DNA of 13,024 nt from DATLGB01 sp037724045 (GTDB lineage Bacteria > Actinomycetota > Thermoleophilia > Solirubrobacterales > Solirubrobacteraceae). Location of the stretch: the NCBI GenBank assembly GCA_037724045.1, contig JBBJOW010000082.1:1-13024 (forward strand). The letters run 5' to 3'. Below, piece by piece: positions 1 to 5,665 of the stretch (positions are counted from its first letter, which is position 1; the number at the start of each line of letters is the position of its first letter). The notes beneath the pieces were generated by a model. That model ran no database searches and was not told the origin of the DNA. It worked only from the letters and a program-made list of their open reading frames with translations. The position numbers and the translations under genes are program-made.

Positions 1-4
1 CCGA

Positions 5-91
5 GGTGCAAGGGCAAACCACTCGTGAGGGTGGGACGCAAAGCCACGGACCTCCCTTCGGGGAGGAAGCCGAGCCGCCACCGGGGTGCAC
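5..91 (+). ncRNA. Cyclic di-GMP-I riboswitch (GEMM) aptamer
   Basis: The aptamer can be read directly. The outer stem pairs gtgca (6-10) with tgcac (87-91). The conserved strand AGGGCAAACC lies at 11-20. The second stem pairs ccactc (19-24) with gggtgg (29-34), closed by a GTGA tetraloop of the GNRA type. The hallmark GGGACGCAAAGCC lies at about 33-45. A third stem pairs cctccc (51-56) with gggagg (61-66) across a TTCG tetraloop, followed by AAGCC, which fits the tetraloop receptor. This is the GEMM / c-di-GMP-I consensus, which binds cyclic di-GMP and controls motility, pilus and surface genes. The ATG of a type IV pilin lies 87 bases downstream. The promoter must lie at or before the window start. 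Whether the switch turns the pilin on or off cannot be read from the sequence. Confidence 0.93.
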
Positions 92-100
92 AGCATGACC

Positions 101-150
101 CCGCGGGAACCCGATATCCGCGGAGCTGGCAGCACAACCAATCTATTGGT
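101..150 (+). promoter_or_regulatory. Possible expression platform of the riboswitch
   Basis: Between the aptamer and the pilin ribosome-binding site lie two short inverted repeats: ccgcgg at 101-106 with ccgcgg at 118-123, and accaa at 137-141 with ttggt at 146-150. Neither is followed by a T-run, so a classical intrinsic terminator is not evident. The purine-rich Shine-Dalgarno at 163-170 is not obviously paired by either repeat. Control could act through alternative folding, through Rho, or through translation. This is inferred from hairpin potential only. Confidence 0.35.
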
Positions 151-177
151 CCGAGTGATCCTGAGGAGGACACCCAA

Positions 178-624
178 ATGCTGCAGCGCATGCTCAACCG
201 CCTTCGTGGCGCCAACGACGACGAGAAGGGCTTCACGCTCATCGAGCTCCTCGTCGTCATCCTGATCATCGGCATCCTCGCCGCAATCGCCCTGCCGACG
301 TTCCTGGGCCAGCGCGAGAAGGCCGAGGACTCGTCCGCGAAGTCGAACGCGCGCAACGCCGTCACGCAGGTTGAGTCCTGCATCGCCGATAAGCCGAGCC
401 CGTCGATCGTGGCGGACTGCACCGTCGCCGCTGGTGGCGTCCAGGCGATGCCCGCCAGCACGACGATCTCCTCGGCTGTGACGTCGGCGGGTCTGTACGC
501 TGTGACCGCGATCTCGAGCAGCACCGGCACCTTCACGATCACCAAGACCGCGGCCGGTCAGTTTACCCGCACCTGCGGGCCCGCAGCTGCCGCAATGACC
601 AAGGGCTGTAACGCCGGCAGCTGA
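178..624 (+). CDS. Type IV pilin, class III signal peptide (major pilin-like)
   Basis: The product is a 148-residue type IV pilin subunit that would assemble into surface pili after prepilin peptidase cleavage. The leader of 18 residues is charged and ends in Gly18. Cleavage before Phe19 gives the canonical mature start FTLIELLVV, with the conserved Glu at mature position 5 (residue 23). The hydrophobic alpha-1 helix runs to about residue 43. The rest is a small Ser/Thr/Ala-rich globular domain with four cysteines (68, 81, 133, 144), a pattern suited to two disulfides. ATG 178 was chosen because GAGGAGGA (163-170) sits 7 bases upstream and the prepilin leader begins there; the reading frame is open further upstream but runs into the riboswitch. 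The gene stands alone between a c-di-GMP riboswitch and a terminator, so it is probably a monocistronic, c-di-GMP-controlled transcript. The prepilin assignment is very sure; whether it is the major or a minor pilin is not. Confidence 0.93.
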   Translation: MLQRMLNRLRGANDDEKGFTLIELLVVILIIGILAAIALPTFLGQREKAEDSSAKSNARNAVTQVESCIADKPSPSIVADCTVAAGGVQAMPASTTISSAVTSAGLYAVTAISSSTGTFTITKTAAGQFTRTCGPAAAAMTKGCNAGS

Positions 625-647
625 TAGTAGCAGAGTCTCAGCAGCAC

Positions 648-678
648 AAAGGCGGGCCCCGTGGGGCCCCGCCTTTCT
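648..678 (+). terminator. Hairpin terminator of the pilin gene
   Basis: A strong GC-rich hairpin lies 23 bases after the pilin stop. The arm aaaggcggg (648-656) pairs perfectly with cccgccttt, apart from a bulged or looped gccccgtgggg apex, and the 3' side ends in TTTCT. The A-run and T-run flank the stem symmetrically, so it could act in both directions. The T-tract is short, which is usual in very GC-rich genomes. Confidence 0.8.
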
Positions 679-679
679 A

Positions 680-1207
680 GTCAGGTCAGGGTGTTGGCGG
701 CGCGGCGAAGGTCGCCACGGTGAACAACGTGAGATGCGGCGGCCGTGCGTGGCGCCGGCCGGGAGCTCGTCGACGGTCAGCTCGCGGTACAGCCCAGGCG
801 GCTCGCCGATGCGCAGTCGTCGCTATGGTGCGCGGCCGTTGAGGGCGCGATTCGTCAGCGTCGATGGGGAGCGGGTCTGAGCCTGGCGTCGTGGCGTGCG
901 ACGCCGGCCGGCGCGCTGGCCGGACGGAAGCGGTCACGACACTCACCGATCAGCTTGCAGCGCCGCGTGCGCTTCGACGACCAAGTCTACGGCGTCGGCT
1001 GCGGACTGCTGTCGCGATCGGTCGACGAGTCGCTCGAGCGCCGCGAGGCCGGCGGTGCGTCCCGGCCGGGCGCCTTCGTCGAGTCGGACTGTGATGGCCC
1101 GCGTCATAGGAGCAGCGTCCGCCTCTTACGATGCAAAGCGATGCGGGCTCGAAGGTCGAGGCGGGGCAGCGAGCAGGACTTAACCACGCCACGGGGAAGT
1201 GCAGGCC
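680..1207. other. Gene-poor stretch with one short antitoxin-like ORF
   Basis: No intact large gene is convincing here. Several overlapping open frames on both strands are Arg/Pro/Ala-rich shadows typical of GC-rich DNA. The one recognisable item is a minus-strand ribbon-helix-helix-like ORF at 943-1107, described separately. Downstream of it on the minus strand (about 945 to 690), short high-GC3 segments switch between frames, for example around 829-745. This fits a decayed partner gene whose family I cannot name. A plus-strand -10-like TACGAT sits at 1127-1132 and might serve the YibE/F gene. Confidence 0.5.
943..1107 (-). CDS. Short ribbon-helix-helix antitoxin-like protein, orphan
   Basis: A 54-codon ORF starts at ATG 1107. 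Its N-terminus, MTRAITVRLDE, matches the beta-strand signature of ribbon-helix-helix antitoxins. The remaining residues look helical (AALERLVDRSRQQSAADAV and then VVEAHAAL), close to the usual 45-70 residue size. The spacing between strand and first helix (GARPGRTAG) is unusual and may reflect a small insertion or damage. No toxin follows: the 250 bases downstream on the same strand hold only broken frames. It is probably the surviving antitoxin of an eroded module, but it could be a chance ORF. The recognition rests on the N-terminal motif only. Confidence 0.45.
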   Translation of the reverse strand: MTRAITVRLDEGARPGRTAGLAALERLVDRSRQQSAADAVDLVVEAHAALQADR

Positions 1208-2521
1208 GTGGCCACCCGAGAGCCGGCCGACGAGGAGCTCGAGGCGTTCTTCGCCGCCGGGGAGCGCCGCCGCCGCGACCGCGGAAGAACCAGGCGTCGC
1301 GTCGGTACGCGCATGCCGCACGCCGGCTGGCGCGAAAGGCCCCGTCCCGGCGCCGAGCTCGTCGCGCTGTGGACCACGCCCGGCGGGCGGGTGCTCGCCG
1401 CGCTCTGCGGGGTCGTCCTGGTCGTCACCCTCGTCGGCCTGGTCGCGCTGTGGCCCGCCGAAGTGAAAAGCAGCGACGCGGGCGGCTTCGGCGGCCCGTC
1501 GCAGGCTGCGACGGTGACCGCGTCGCGCATCGTCGCCTGCCCGGGCCCGACCGGCCAGCGCTGCCGGCAGATCACCGCCGAGGTGGACGGAACGGCGCAG
1601 CGGATGACGCTCGGTCCGCTCGGGGGGATCACGCCCTCGCCGGATCCGGGGAGCGCGATCCGCGTCACCCGGATCCCCGACTTCCCCGGCGTCCCGTCGC
1701 CGGCCGAGCGGTGGTCCTACTCAGGCGTCGACCGTCGCGGCGGCCTGGCCTGGCTGGCGCTGGGGCTGGTCGTAGTCGCGGTGGTGACCCTGCGGGTGCG
1801 CGGAGCGCTGGCGGCGCTCGGGGTGGTTGCGTCGGTCGGGCTCGTGGTGGCCTTCCTGATCCCCGCGATGCTCGCGGGCCAGCCCGCGGTCCCCGTCGCG
1901 CTCGTCTGCGCGCTGGCGGTGACGTTCGTGACCGTGGGACTGACCCACGGGCTCACCGCGCCGTCGCTGGCCGCAGTCCTCGGCGTCACCACCACGCTCG
2001 TGCTCAGCGCCGCGCTGGCCGAGCTGGCCGTCGGCCTGGTGGCGCTCGACGGGCGCTCCTCCGAGCTTGCCGGCTTCCTCAACCAGCAGCGCTCCGACGT
2101 CTCGCTGCAGGGCGTCGTCCTGGCCGGCATGCTGATCGGCGCACTCGGCGTGCTGGCCGACACCGCGGTCACCCAGTCCTCGGCGGTCGTCGCGCTGCGC
2201 CGCGCCGACGGCCGGATGGGAGCGCGCGCGCTGTATCGCGGTGCCATCGCGGTCGGGCGCGATCATCTCGCCGCGACGATCCACACGCTCGTACTCGCCT
2301 ACGTGGGAACGGCGCTGCCGTTGCTGCTGGTCCTGCGCTCCTCCGGCGTCGGCGTCACCGACGCGCTCAACGCGCAGGACATCGCCGAGCCGATCGCCGC
2401 AACCATCGTCGGCTGCCTAGCGCTGATCGCCGCCGTGCCGCTGACCACGGCGCTCGCCGCGTTCCTCGTGGCCCGCACACCGGCCGACGCCCTCGGCGAC
2501 GGGCACGGGCATGTGCATTGA
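1208..2521 (+). CDS. YibE/F-family multi-pass membrane protein
   Basis: The protein has 437 residues from GTG 1208, which has GGGGAAG at 1193-1199 as a plausible ribosome-binding site; GTG 1199 in the same frame would add three residues but overlaps that site. A basic, Arg-rich cytoplasmic N-terminus (about residues 20-50) leads to a first membrane segment near 60-83. A soluble, probably extracytoplasmic domain follows (about 85-175) with two cysteines. Six or seven more hydrophobic segments run to the end. Motifs HGLTAPSLAAVLG, LGVLADTAVTQSSAV and GRDHLAATIHTLVLAYVG are those of the YibE/F family. The family's function is not firmly established; a transport role is often assumed. The C-terminus ends in GDGHGHVH, a short His-rich tail that might bind metal. 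The gene stands alone. The next gene, mntA, starts 81 bases later with its own -10-like element. Confidence 0.88.
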   Translation: MATREPADEELEAFFAAGERRRRDRGRTRRRVGTRMPHAGWRERPRPGAELVALWTTPGGRVLAALCGVVLVVTLVGLVALWPAEVKSSDAGGFGGPSQAATVTASRIVACPGPTGQRCRQITAEVDGTAQRMTLGPLGGITPSPDPGSAIRVTRIPDFPGVPSPAERWSYSGVDRRGGLAWLALGLVVVAVVTLRVRGALAALGVVASVGLVVAFLIPAMLAGQPAVPVALVCALAVTFVTVGLTHGLTAPSLAAVLGVTTTLVLSAALAELAVGLVALDGRSSELAGFLNQQRSDVSLQGVVLAGMLIGALGVLADTAVTQSSAVVALRRADGRMGARALYRGAIAVGRDHLAATIHTLVLAYVGTALPLLLVLRSSGVGVTDALNAQDIAEPIAATIVGCLALIAAVPLTTALAAFLVARTPADALGDGHGHVH

Positions 2522-2602
2522 GCGTCGGTGCGGCGCGGCGCGATGGACCCGTGGCCGCCCGCAGCCCTCGCGCGAGGTCGACGCCTGTGGAATCATGGCG
2601 AC

Positions 2603-3001
2603 GTGGAGCGTCCGCAGTTGACGAGCGTGTTCTCCCGGCACGGTGTCGCACTGGCTTACCTCTTCGGCTCCCGGGCCGACGGGACGGCAGGGACGAGCAG
2701 CGACCACGACGTGGCGGTGCTCTGGGACGAGCCCGAGCCGGCGTTCGACGCGACGGTGCGGCTGGCGGCCGACCTGGCCGCCGTGATGGGCACACGGGTC
2801 GACGTGGTCGACCTGGGTCGGGCGACGCTGGAGCTGCGCGGACGGGTCGCCGAGCAGGGGCGCCTGCTGCACGTCGGCGACGAGGCACGCCGGGTGCGCT
2901 TCGAGGTCGACGCGCGCCTGCGGTGGGTCGAGTTCCGTCCGGTGATCTCGGAGGCGACCCGCTCCTATCTCCGCCGGGTCGCCGACGTGGGCCTGCGGTG
3001 A
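2603..3001 (+). CDS. mntA: MntA-like nucleotidyltransferase antitoxin
   Basis: The product is a 132-residue minimal nucleotidyltransferase. The diagnostic GSX10DXD motif is complete: Gly22-Ser23, ten residues, then Asp34-His35-Asp36. A third acidic strand follows at about 66-70 (RVDVVD), giving the third metal-binding Asp. In characterised MntA-HepT systems this enzyme AMPylates a tyrosine in the HEPN toxin and so silences it. GTG 2603 was chosen because homologous MntA proteins begin just before the FGSRA strand, and because AATCAT (2591-2596) lies six bases upstream as a possible -10 of a leaderless transcript; the frame is open further upstream to 2528. The stop codon overlaps the start of hepT by one base (TGATG), so the pair is translationally coupled. 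All catalytic residues are present, and it looks functional. Confidence 0.88.
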   Translation: MERPQLTSVFSRHGVALAYLFGSRADGTAGTSSDHDVAVLWDEPEPAFDATVRLAADLAAVMGTRVDVVDLGRATLELRGRVAEQGRLLHVGDEARRVRFEVDARLRWVEFRPVISEATRSYLRRVADVGLR

Positions 3002-3393
3002 TGGTCGACGCCGACCGCGTCAGGCGGCTGCTCTCGATGCTCGAGCGCTACCGGTCGCTGCTCGCCGAGCCCGCGTCGGATCCCTACCGTCGCCGCCACC
3101 TGGTGCAAACTGCCGCGCAGATCTGCATCGACGTCGCCAACCACGTGATCGCGGCCGACGGCCACCGTGTGCCTCGCGACTACGGTGACGCGTTTCGGGT
3201 GCTCGCCGAGGTCGGCGTGCTCGAGGAGGGCTTGGCCGACCGGATGGTCTCCCTCGCCGGGGCGCGCAACCTGATCGTGCACCTCTACGCCGAGGTGGAC
3301 GACGCCCGGCTGGCGCGATACGTTCATGACGGCGGGCTCGATGACCTGTCCGCCTTCGCAGCCCGCGTGGCGGCGCTGGCCGCCGCTCCGTAG
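3001..3393 (+). CDS. hepT: HepT-like HEPN ribonuclease toxin (DUF86)
   Basis: The product is a 130-residue, largely helical HEPN-domain protein. The RX4HXY catalytic motif is intact: Arg89, His94 and Tyr96 in RNLIVHLY. In the characterised type VII systems the Arg/His pair cleaves RNA and the Tyr is the residue AMPylated by MntA. The segment around residues 33-60, with QICIDVANHVIA and then DYGDAF, is typical of the DUF86/HepT family. ATG 3001 overlaps the mntA stop by one base; GTG 2998 in frame would add only one residue. Of the plus-strand modules in this cluster, this is the only one with both partners intact. No terminator is visible after its TAG. Confidence 0.9.
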   Translation: MVDADRVRRLLSMLERYRSLLAEPASDPYRRRHLVQTAAQICIDVANHVIAADGHRVPRDYGDAFRVLAEVGVLEEGLADRMVSLAGARNLIVHLYAEVDDARLARYVHDGGLDDLSAFAARVAALAAAP

Positions 3394-3905
3394 TCGACGA
3401 CGACGTGCGTGGCTCGAGACCGGGGTTCGCGCATGCCTGGCCTGAAGGGCTGGGGCGGCGAAGCTACGGCTCGGCGCGACCGCCGAGAGCAGTGACTGAA
3501 TCCACGCGCTGGCCTGCACGCCGGAGTGCGCCACCGTCGCGGCCGCCTGCGAGGCCGTCGTCACGCTCGCCGCCGCCCTGTCATCACGTTGATCGCCGCC
3601 GCATGCGTCGAGCGAGCATGGACATCAAGCCCCGCCCACGTCACAGTTCCGGTCATGGCCGGACCTCCTCACTGATCTGGGGTCAGCCGGAGCCATTCTC
3701 CGGCCAGACAAGCCCCCGCGAGGAGCGTCCGGCCACCAGCCCCAACAGTCAACCCGAGAGACTGGGCGACCGCCACATAGGGTCTAGATCCGGCTGCTGC
3801 ATTGGCCGAGCACGGCATGTCGGCGACTCGGGCCGCGCAGGATGCGTCGACATCGGTCCGGTGGAAGTCAGCGGAGACGCCCGAGACAGCGGAGACGATC
3901 GGCAG
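3394..3905. other. Intergenic stretch with transposase remnant and decayed sequence
   Basis: No intact gene is convincing here. The stretch contains an IS110 transposase fragment on the minus strand (3561-3656, listed separately). Beside it, at about 3420-3585 on the minus strand, another frame has coding-like GC3 but no recognisable motif. A second minus-strand open segment at about 3669-3825 ends in a stretch faintly like the end of a PIN-type domain, which I do not trust. A ten-base direct repeat, agcggagacg, occurs at 3870-3879 and 3888-3897, just ahead of the DUF4160 remnant. Confidence 0.5.
3561..3656 (-). mobile_element. IS110-family transposase, N-terminal fragment
   Basis: Read from ATG 3656 on the minus strand, the first residues contain WAGLDVHARSTHAAAINV. 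This is the N-terminal strand of IS110-type DEDD transposases, including the first catalytic Asp in GLDVH. The frame stops after 31 codons at 3561, and no other IS110 blocks (such as the Tnp_IS116/110 C-terminal helices) are visible nearby on either strand. The rest of the element has been lost. No terminal repeats were seen, which is normal for IS110 elements. It marks past transposition in this cluster. Confidence 0.7.
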
Positions 3906-4026
3906 ATGCCGAGGATCAGCGCGTTCTGTGACCGAGTGGGCCGGCGCGCATCCAGCGGAGCTGCCCGACAACTGGGATCTCGCGCGCCGCCACCAGCCGC
4001 TGAAGCCGATCGATCCGTTGCGATAG
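3906..4026 (+). pseudogene. DUF4160 protein remnant with internal deletion
   Basis: The start MPRISAF (3906-3926) is the typical N-terminus of one branch of the DUF4160 family. Immediately after it, in another frame, comes the typical family C-terminus: VTEWAGAHPAELPDNWDLAR and then QPLKPIDPLR, ending at TAG 4024-4026. The central part of the domain, normally about 45 residues containing a conserved PPHFHA-like segment, is missing, and the two ends are out of frame with each other. The gene has therefore suffered an internal deletion near 3927 and cannot make the normal protein. GACGAT (3894-3899) lies six bases before the start and resembles a leaderless promoter -10. A DUF2442 gene follows 19 bases later, a frequent neighbour of DUF4160. 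Confidence 0.72.
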
Positions 4027-4032
4027 ATCCCC

Positions 4033-4038
4033 TACGAT
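4033..4038 (+). promoter_or_regulatory. -10 element TACGAT, probable leaderless promoter
   Basis: TACGAT fits the TANNNT consensus. It lies seven bases before ATG 4046, so the first transcribed base would be at or next to the start codon. A weak -35 candidate TCGATC lies at 4010-4015, a 17-base spacing. There is no Shine-Dalgarno in front of the ATG. Confidence 0.5.
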
Positions 4039-4045
4039 CTGGGTC

Positions 4046-4311
4046 ATGCGCAGCACCCCGCCACTCATCAGAGCTCAGCCGCTTGGCGGCTGCGTCGTCC
4101 GCGTTGATTTCGAGGACGGAACCGCCGGCGACGTCTACCTTTCCCACCTGCTCGATTTCGGCGGCGTCTTCGAGGCGCTACGCGACCCCGAGCTTTCCGC
4201 CGACTGCGCGCCGATCCCGAGGCCGGCACGATCGTCTGGCCCAACCAGGCCGACATCGCGCCCGAGACGCTCTACGCGCTGGCCCAGCGGCGCGCGACGG
4301 TGACCGCGTAG
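4046..4311 (+). pseudogene. DUF2442 gene broken by a -1 frameshift
   Basis: From ATG 4046, the first 50 codons read as DUF2442 (VRVDFEDGTAGDVYLSHLL, then FGGVFEALRDPEL). The frame then loses homology. Moving to the -1 frame at TTT 4194-4196 restores the family exactly: FRRLRADPEAGTIVWPNQAD and then IAPETLYALA, ending at TAG 4309-4311. One base has been lost within or next to the codon before TTC (4195-4197). The unrepaired frame runs to 4303 with an unrelated tail. TACGAT (4033-4038), with TCGATC 17 bases further upstream, places the expected transcription start at or near the ATG, so the transcript would be leaderless. Together with the DUF4160 remnant it forms a decayed two-gene module. A sequencing error at the T-run is the main alternative. 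Confidence 0.8.
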
Positions 4312-4569
4312 AGCGAAGCGACCACCCCCGGGTGGCGCGCAGCTGAGCGCGTCGACGACGACATCGGGATGTGACCGGGCGCGGCCGTCGAAGGCAACGG
4401 TCGGCGCGATCGCAGTCTCGGCGTAGTCGCCGGTTGCCGCCGAACCATGCCGACGGCGAGCACCACCTCCGCGTCCAGCCCGGCCTGGGCAGGCAGGTGG
4501 TCATGCGGCGCTCCGCGCGACCACGTGAGGTGCCGGCGAAGAATGGTCGACCGGCGTGGATGGGGCGTC

Positions 4570-4575
4570 TACACT
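4570..4575 (+). promoter_or_regulatory. -10 element TACACT, probable leaderless promoter of the antitoxin-like gene
   Basis: TACACT fits TANNNT. TCGACC (4547-4552) lies 17 bases upstream as a -35, matching TTGACA at four of six positions. The start GTG 4585 is nine bases downstream and has no Shine-Dalgarno, so the transcript probably begins at or just before the start codon. Confidence 0.55.
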
Positions 4576-4584
4576 CGGCAGACA

Positions 4585-4941
4585 GTGGCGTTGGCCGATC
4601 GCACGTTTTCTTTCCGCGCCCCGGCGCAGCTCGCAGAGCGGCTGCGTGACGCCGAGCGGGCTTACCGCCAGCTCGCGCGCGATCCGGCGGCGGCTGCGCG
4701 CGTCACGCGCGATCTGGAGATCGAGCTGCTGCGCCGACTGCGCCGCGAGCCCGACGTCGCGGCCGTCCAAGGACAGGTGCTGCGCGCGGTTGCCGAGGCG
4801 TTCGTCGGCGCCATCGAGCGGGCCGTCGACGAGCCACGTCAGATCGATCAGTTGCGGGCCTTCGACCGCCTCGACATGGACGGCGACGCCGAGCGACGCG
4901 CGCTGCTGCGCGCCTCCACCCTCTTGCACGACGACGCCTGA
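4585..4941 (+). CDS. Putative antitoxin of the adjacent MazF-like toxin, uncharacterised family
   Basis: The product has 118 residues from GTG 4585. The frame is open further upstream (from 4447), but the promoter at 4570-4575 lies inside that part. I do not recognise the family by name. The N-terminus ALADRTFSFRAPAQLAERLR has the alternating strand followed by helix of a ribbon-helix-helix DNA-binding domain. The remainder (about 30-110) is Arg/Glu/Ala-rich, strongly helical and acidic towards the end, as expected for a toxin-wrapping tail. It is unlike the short AbrB-type MazE. Six bases after its stop begins a MazF/PemK-like toxin gene, so an antitoxin role is inferred from position and shape. 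The reading frame is intact although the toxin is frameshifted. Confidence 0.72.
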   Translation: MALADRTFSFRAPAQLAERLRDAERAYRQLARDPAAAARVTRDLEIELLRRLRREPDVAAVQGQVLRAVAEAFVGAIERAVDEPRQIDQLRAFDRLDMDGDAERRALLRASTLLHDDA

Positions 4942-4947
4942 GCGGGC

Positions 4948-5269
4948 GTGCTCGAGCGCGGAGACGTCGGCTGGGCCGTGCTGCCCGAGGTCGGGCGCAA
5001 GCCGGTCGTCGTGGTCTCGTCGCGCGTCGTGTCGGTGGCGTTTGCGCCCGATCGTGGCGCGGATCATCAGCGTCCGGCGCCCACGTTCGATCCCGACCGC
5101 CGTCGCCCTTGACAACAGAGAGCTGGCCGGACTGCCCGGCCGCTCGTGGATCCTCTGCCACGACTTGGCCACGCTCGTCGCTGACGACCCGATCGAGGTC
5201 ATCGACCGCCTCTCGCCGCTGCGCATGGTCGACGTCGAAGACGCACTGCGCGCGACCCTGGAACTCTGA
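4948..5269 (+). pseudogene. MazF/PemK-like toxin gene with +1 frameshift
   Basis: From GTG 4948 the protein begins LERGDVGWAVLPEVGRKPVV followed by VVSS, the first two strands of the MazF/PemK endoribonuclease fold. At TTT 5041-5043 the frame goes off and stops at TGA 5110-5112, giving only 54 residues. Dropping one T restores the family: LRPIVARIISVRRPRSIPTA, VALDNRELAGLPGRSWILCH, then LATLVADDPIEVIDRLSPLR, ending at TGA 5267-5269. The repaired length of 106 residues is normal for MazF. The sense of the error is one extra T. The Arg/Ser/Thr segment near RSIPTAVAL, used by MazF for RNA binding and cleavage, is conserved in the second frame. It lies six bases after the putative antitoxin gene. 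It is either a genuine inactivated toxin or a homopolymer sequencing error. Confidence 0.82.
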
Positions 5270-5282
5270 AGCACCCGGATTA

Positions 5283-5306
5283 GTCGCGCCCGCGATCGGG
5301 CGCGAC
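5283..5306. repeat. Perfect 10-bp inverted repeat after the mazF remnant
   Basis: gtcgcgcccg (5283-5292) and cgggcgcgac (5297-5306) are perfect inverted repeats around the four-base loop CGAT, 14 bases after the end of the mazF frame. The hairpin would be very stable. There is no T-run on either side, so it may be a terminator of the GC-rich, U-less kind or simply a structured element. Confidence 0.45.
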
Positions 5307-5311
5307 GTCGC

Positions 5312-5386
5312 GGTGACGAAGACGAGGGCGGGCCCGTGCTGCTCACGCAATCTGACGAGCAGCTCGATCACGGAATCGACCTGCTC
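5312..5386 (-). pseudogene. Possible ABC-transporter ATPase fragment
   Basis: Read on the minus strand, the segment gives VDSVIELLVRLREQHGPALV followed by FVT. This resembles the stretch after the Walker B/D-loop of MacB/LolD-type ABC ATPases, which usually runs up to a VTHD switch. The His of the switch is replaced (VTAT), and there is no ATPase homology on either side, so this would be a small relic about 25 codons long. It overlaps the gap between the mazF remnant and the FitA-like gene. The match is by eye and could be chance. Confidence 0.3.
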
Positions 5387-5443
5387 ATGACCAGCGGGTC
5401 AATGTGGTTCGCATGCTACGGCACTGGACGGTATGGGGTTCTC

Positions 5444-5665
5444 GTGCAAATCCGCGATGTCCCGGAGCCGGTGCACAGCGTGCCAAAGGCACGCGCTGCG
5501 GCAGCGGGAATGTCCTTCTCCGAGCACCTCCGAACGGTGCTCGCGCGCACCGCCGAGCGCCCGACTCCTGAAGAGCTGGCAGCCCGCATCACAGCCCGCG
5601 GAGTGGTTGCGCGCGACGAGTCCAGCGTCCGCTCCGTGCGGAGGTTGCGCGACCGCGGCGAATGA
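5444..5665 (+). CDS. FitA-like ribbon-helix-helix antitoxin of a PIN toxin
   Basis: The product has 73 residues. QIRDVPEPVHSVPKARAAAA followed by GMSFSEHLRTVLA is the ribbon-helix-helix domain of FitA/VapB-type antitoxins. The C-terminal part with RPTPEELAARITARG is the usual toxin-binding tail. GTG 5444 is the start that fits the family; the frame is open back to 5336, but that part has no homology. The common Leu in the HRVLKAR motif is Pro here (HSVPKAR), which may weaken the first helix. Its stop overlaps the start of the PIN gene (ATGA, 5662-5665). The usual role is to bind and inhibit the PIN ribonuclease and repress the operon. The antitoxin frame is intact while its toxin is broken. 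Confidence 0.85.
   Translation: MQIRDVPEPVHSVPKARAAAAGMSFSEHLRTVLARTAERPTPEELAARITARGVVARDESSVRSVRRLRDRGE

Noticed and set aside
745..3393. An 882-codon plus-strand open frame, Arg/Gly/Pro-rich, spanning several genes
   Set aside because: Only the last 130 codons (hepT) have family sequence. The rest is an out-of-frame shadow of YibE/F and mntA caused by high GC.
2965..3564. Minus-strand 199-codon frame opposite hepT
   Set aside because: Most of it is antisense to hepT. The first third has coding-like base use but no recognisable motif.
3669..3971. Minus-strand 100-codon frame with VAVAQSLGLTV, faintly like the end of a PIN/DUF3368 domain
   Set aside because: No catalytic residues, no upstream domain, and overlap with the DUF4160 remnant. 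Similarity of about ten residues is too little.
4190..4197. Programmed -1 frameshifting at TTT in DUF2442
   Set aside because: No slippery heptamer and no clear downstream pseudoknot. A one-base deletion or sequencing error is simpler.
4312..4569. Open frames on both strands between DUF2442 and the MazF partner, including a high-GC3 minus-strand segment
   Set aside because: No family motif could be recognised in any frame. It is treated as intergenic or decayed sequence.
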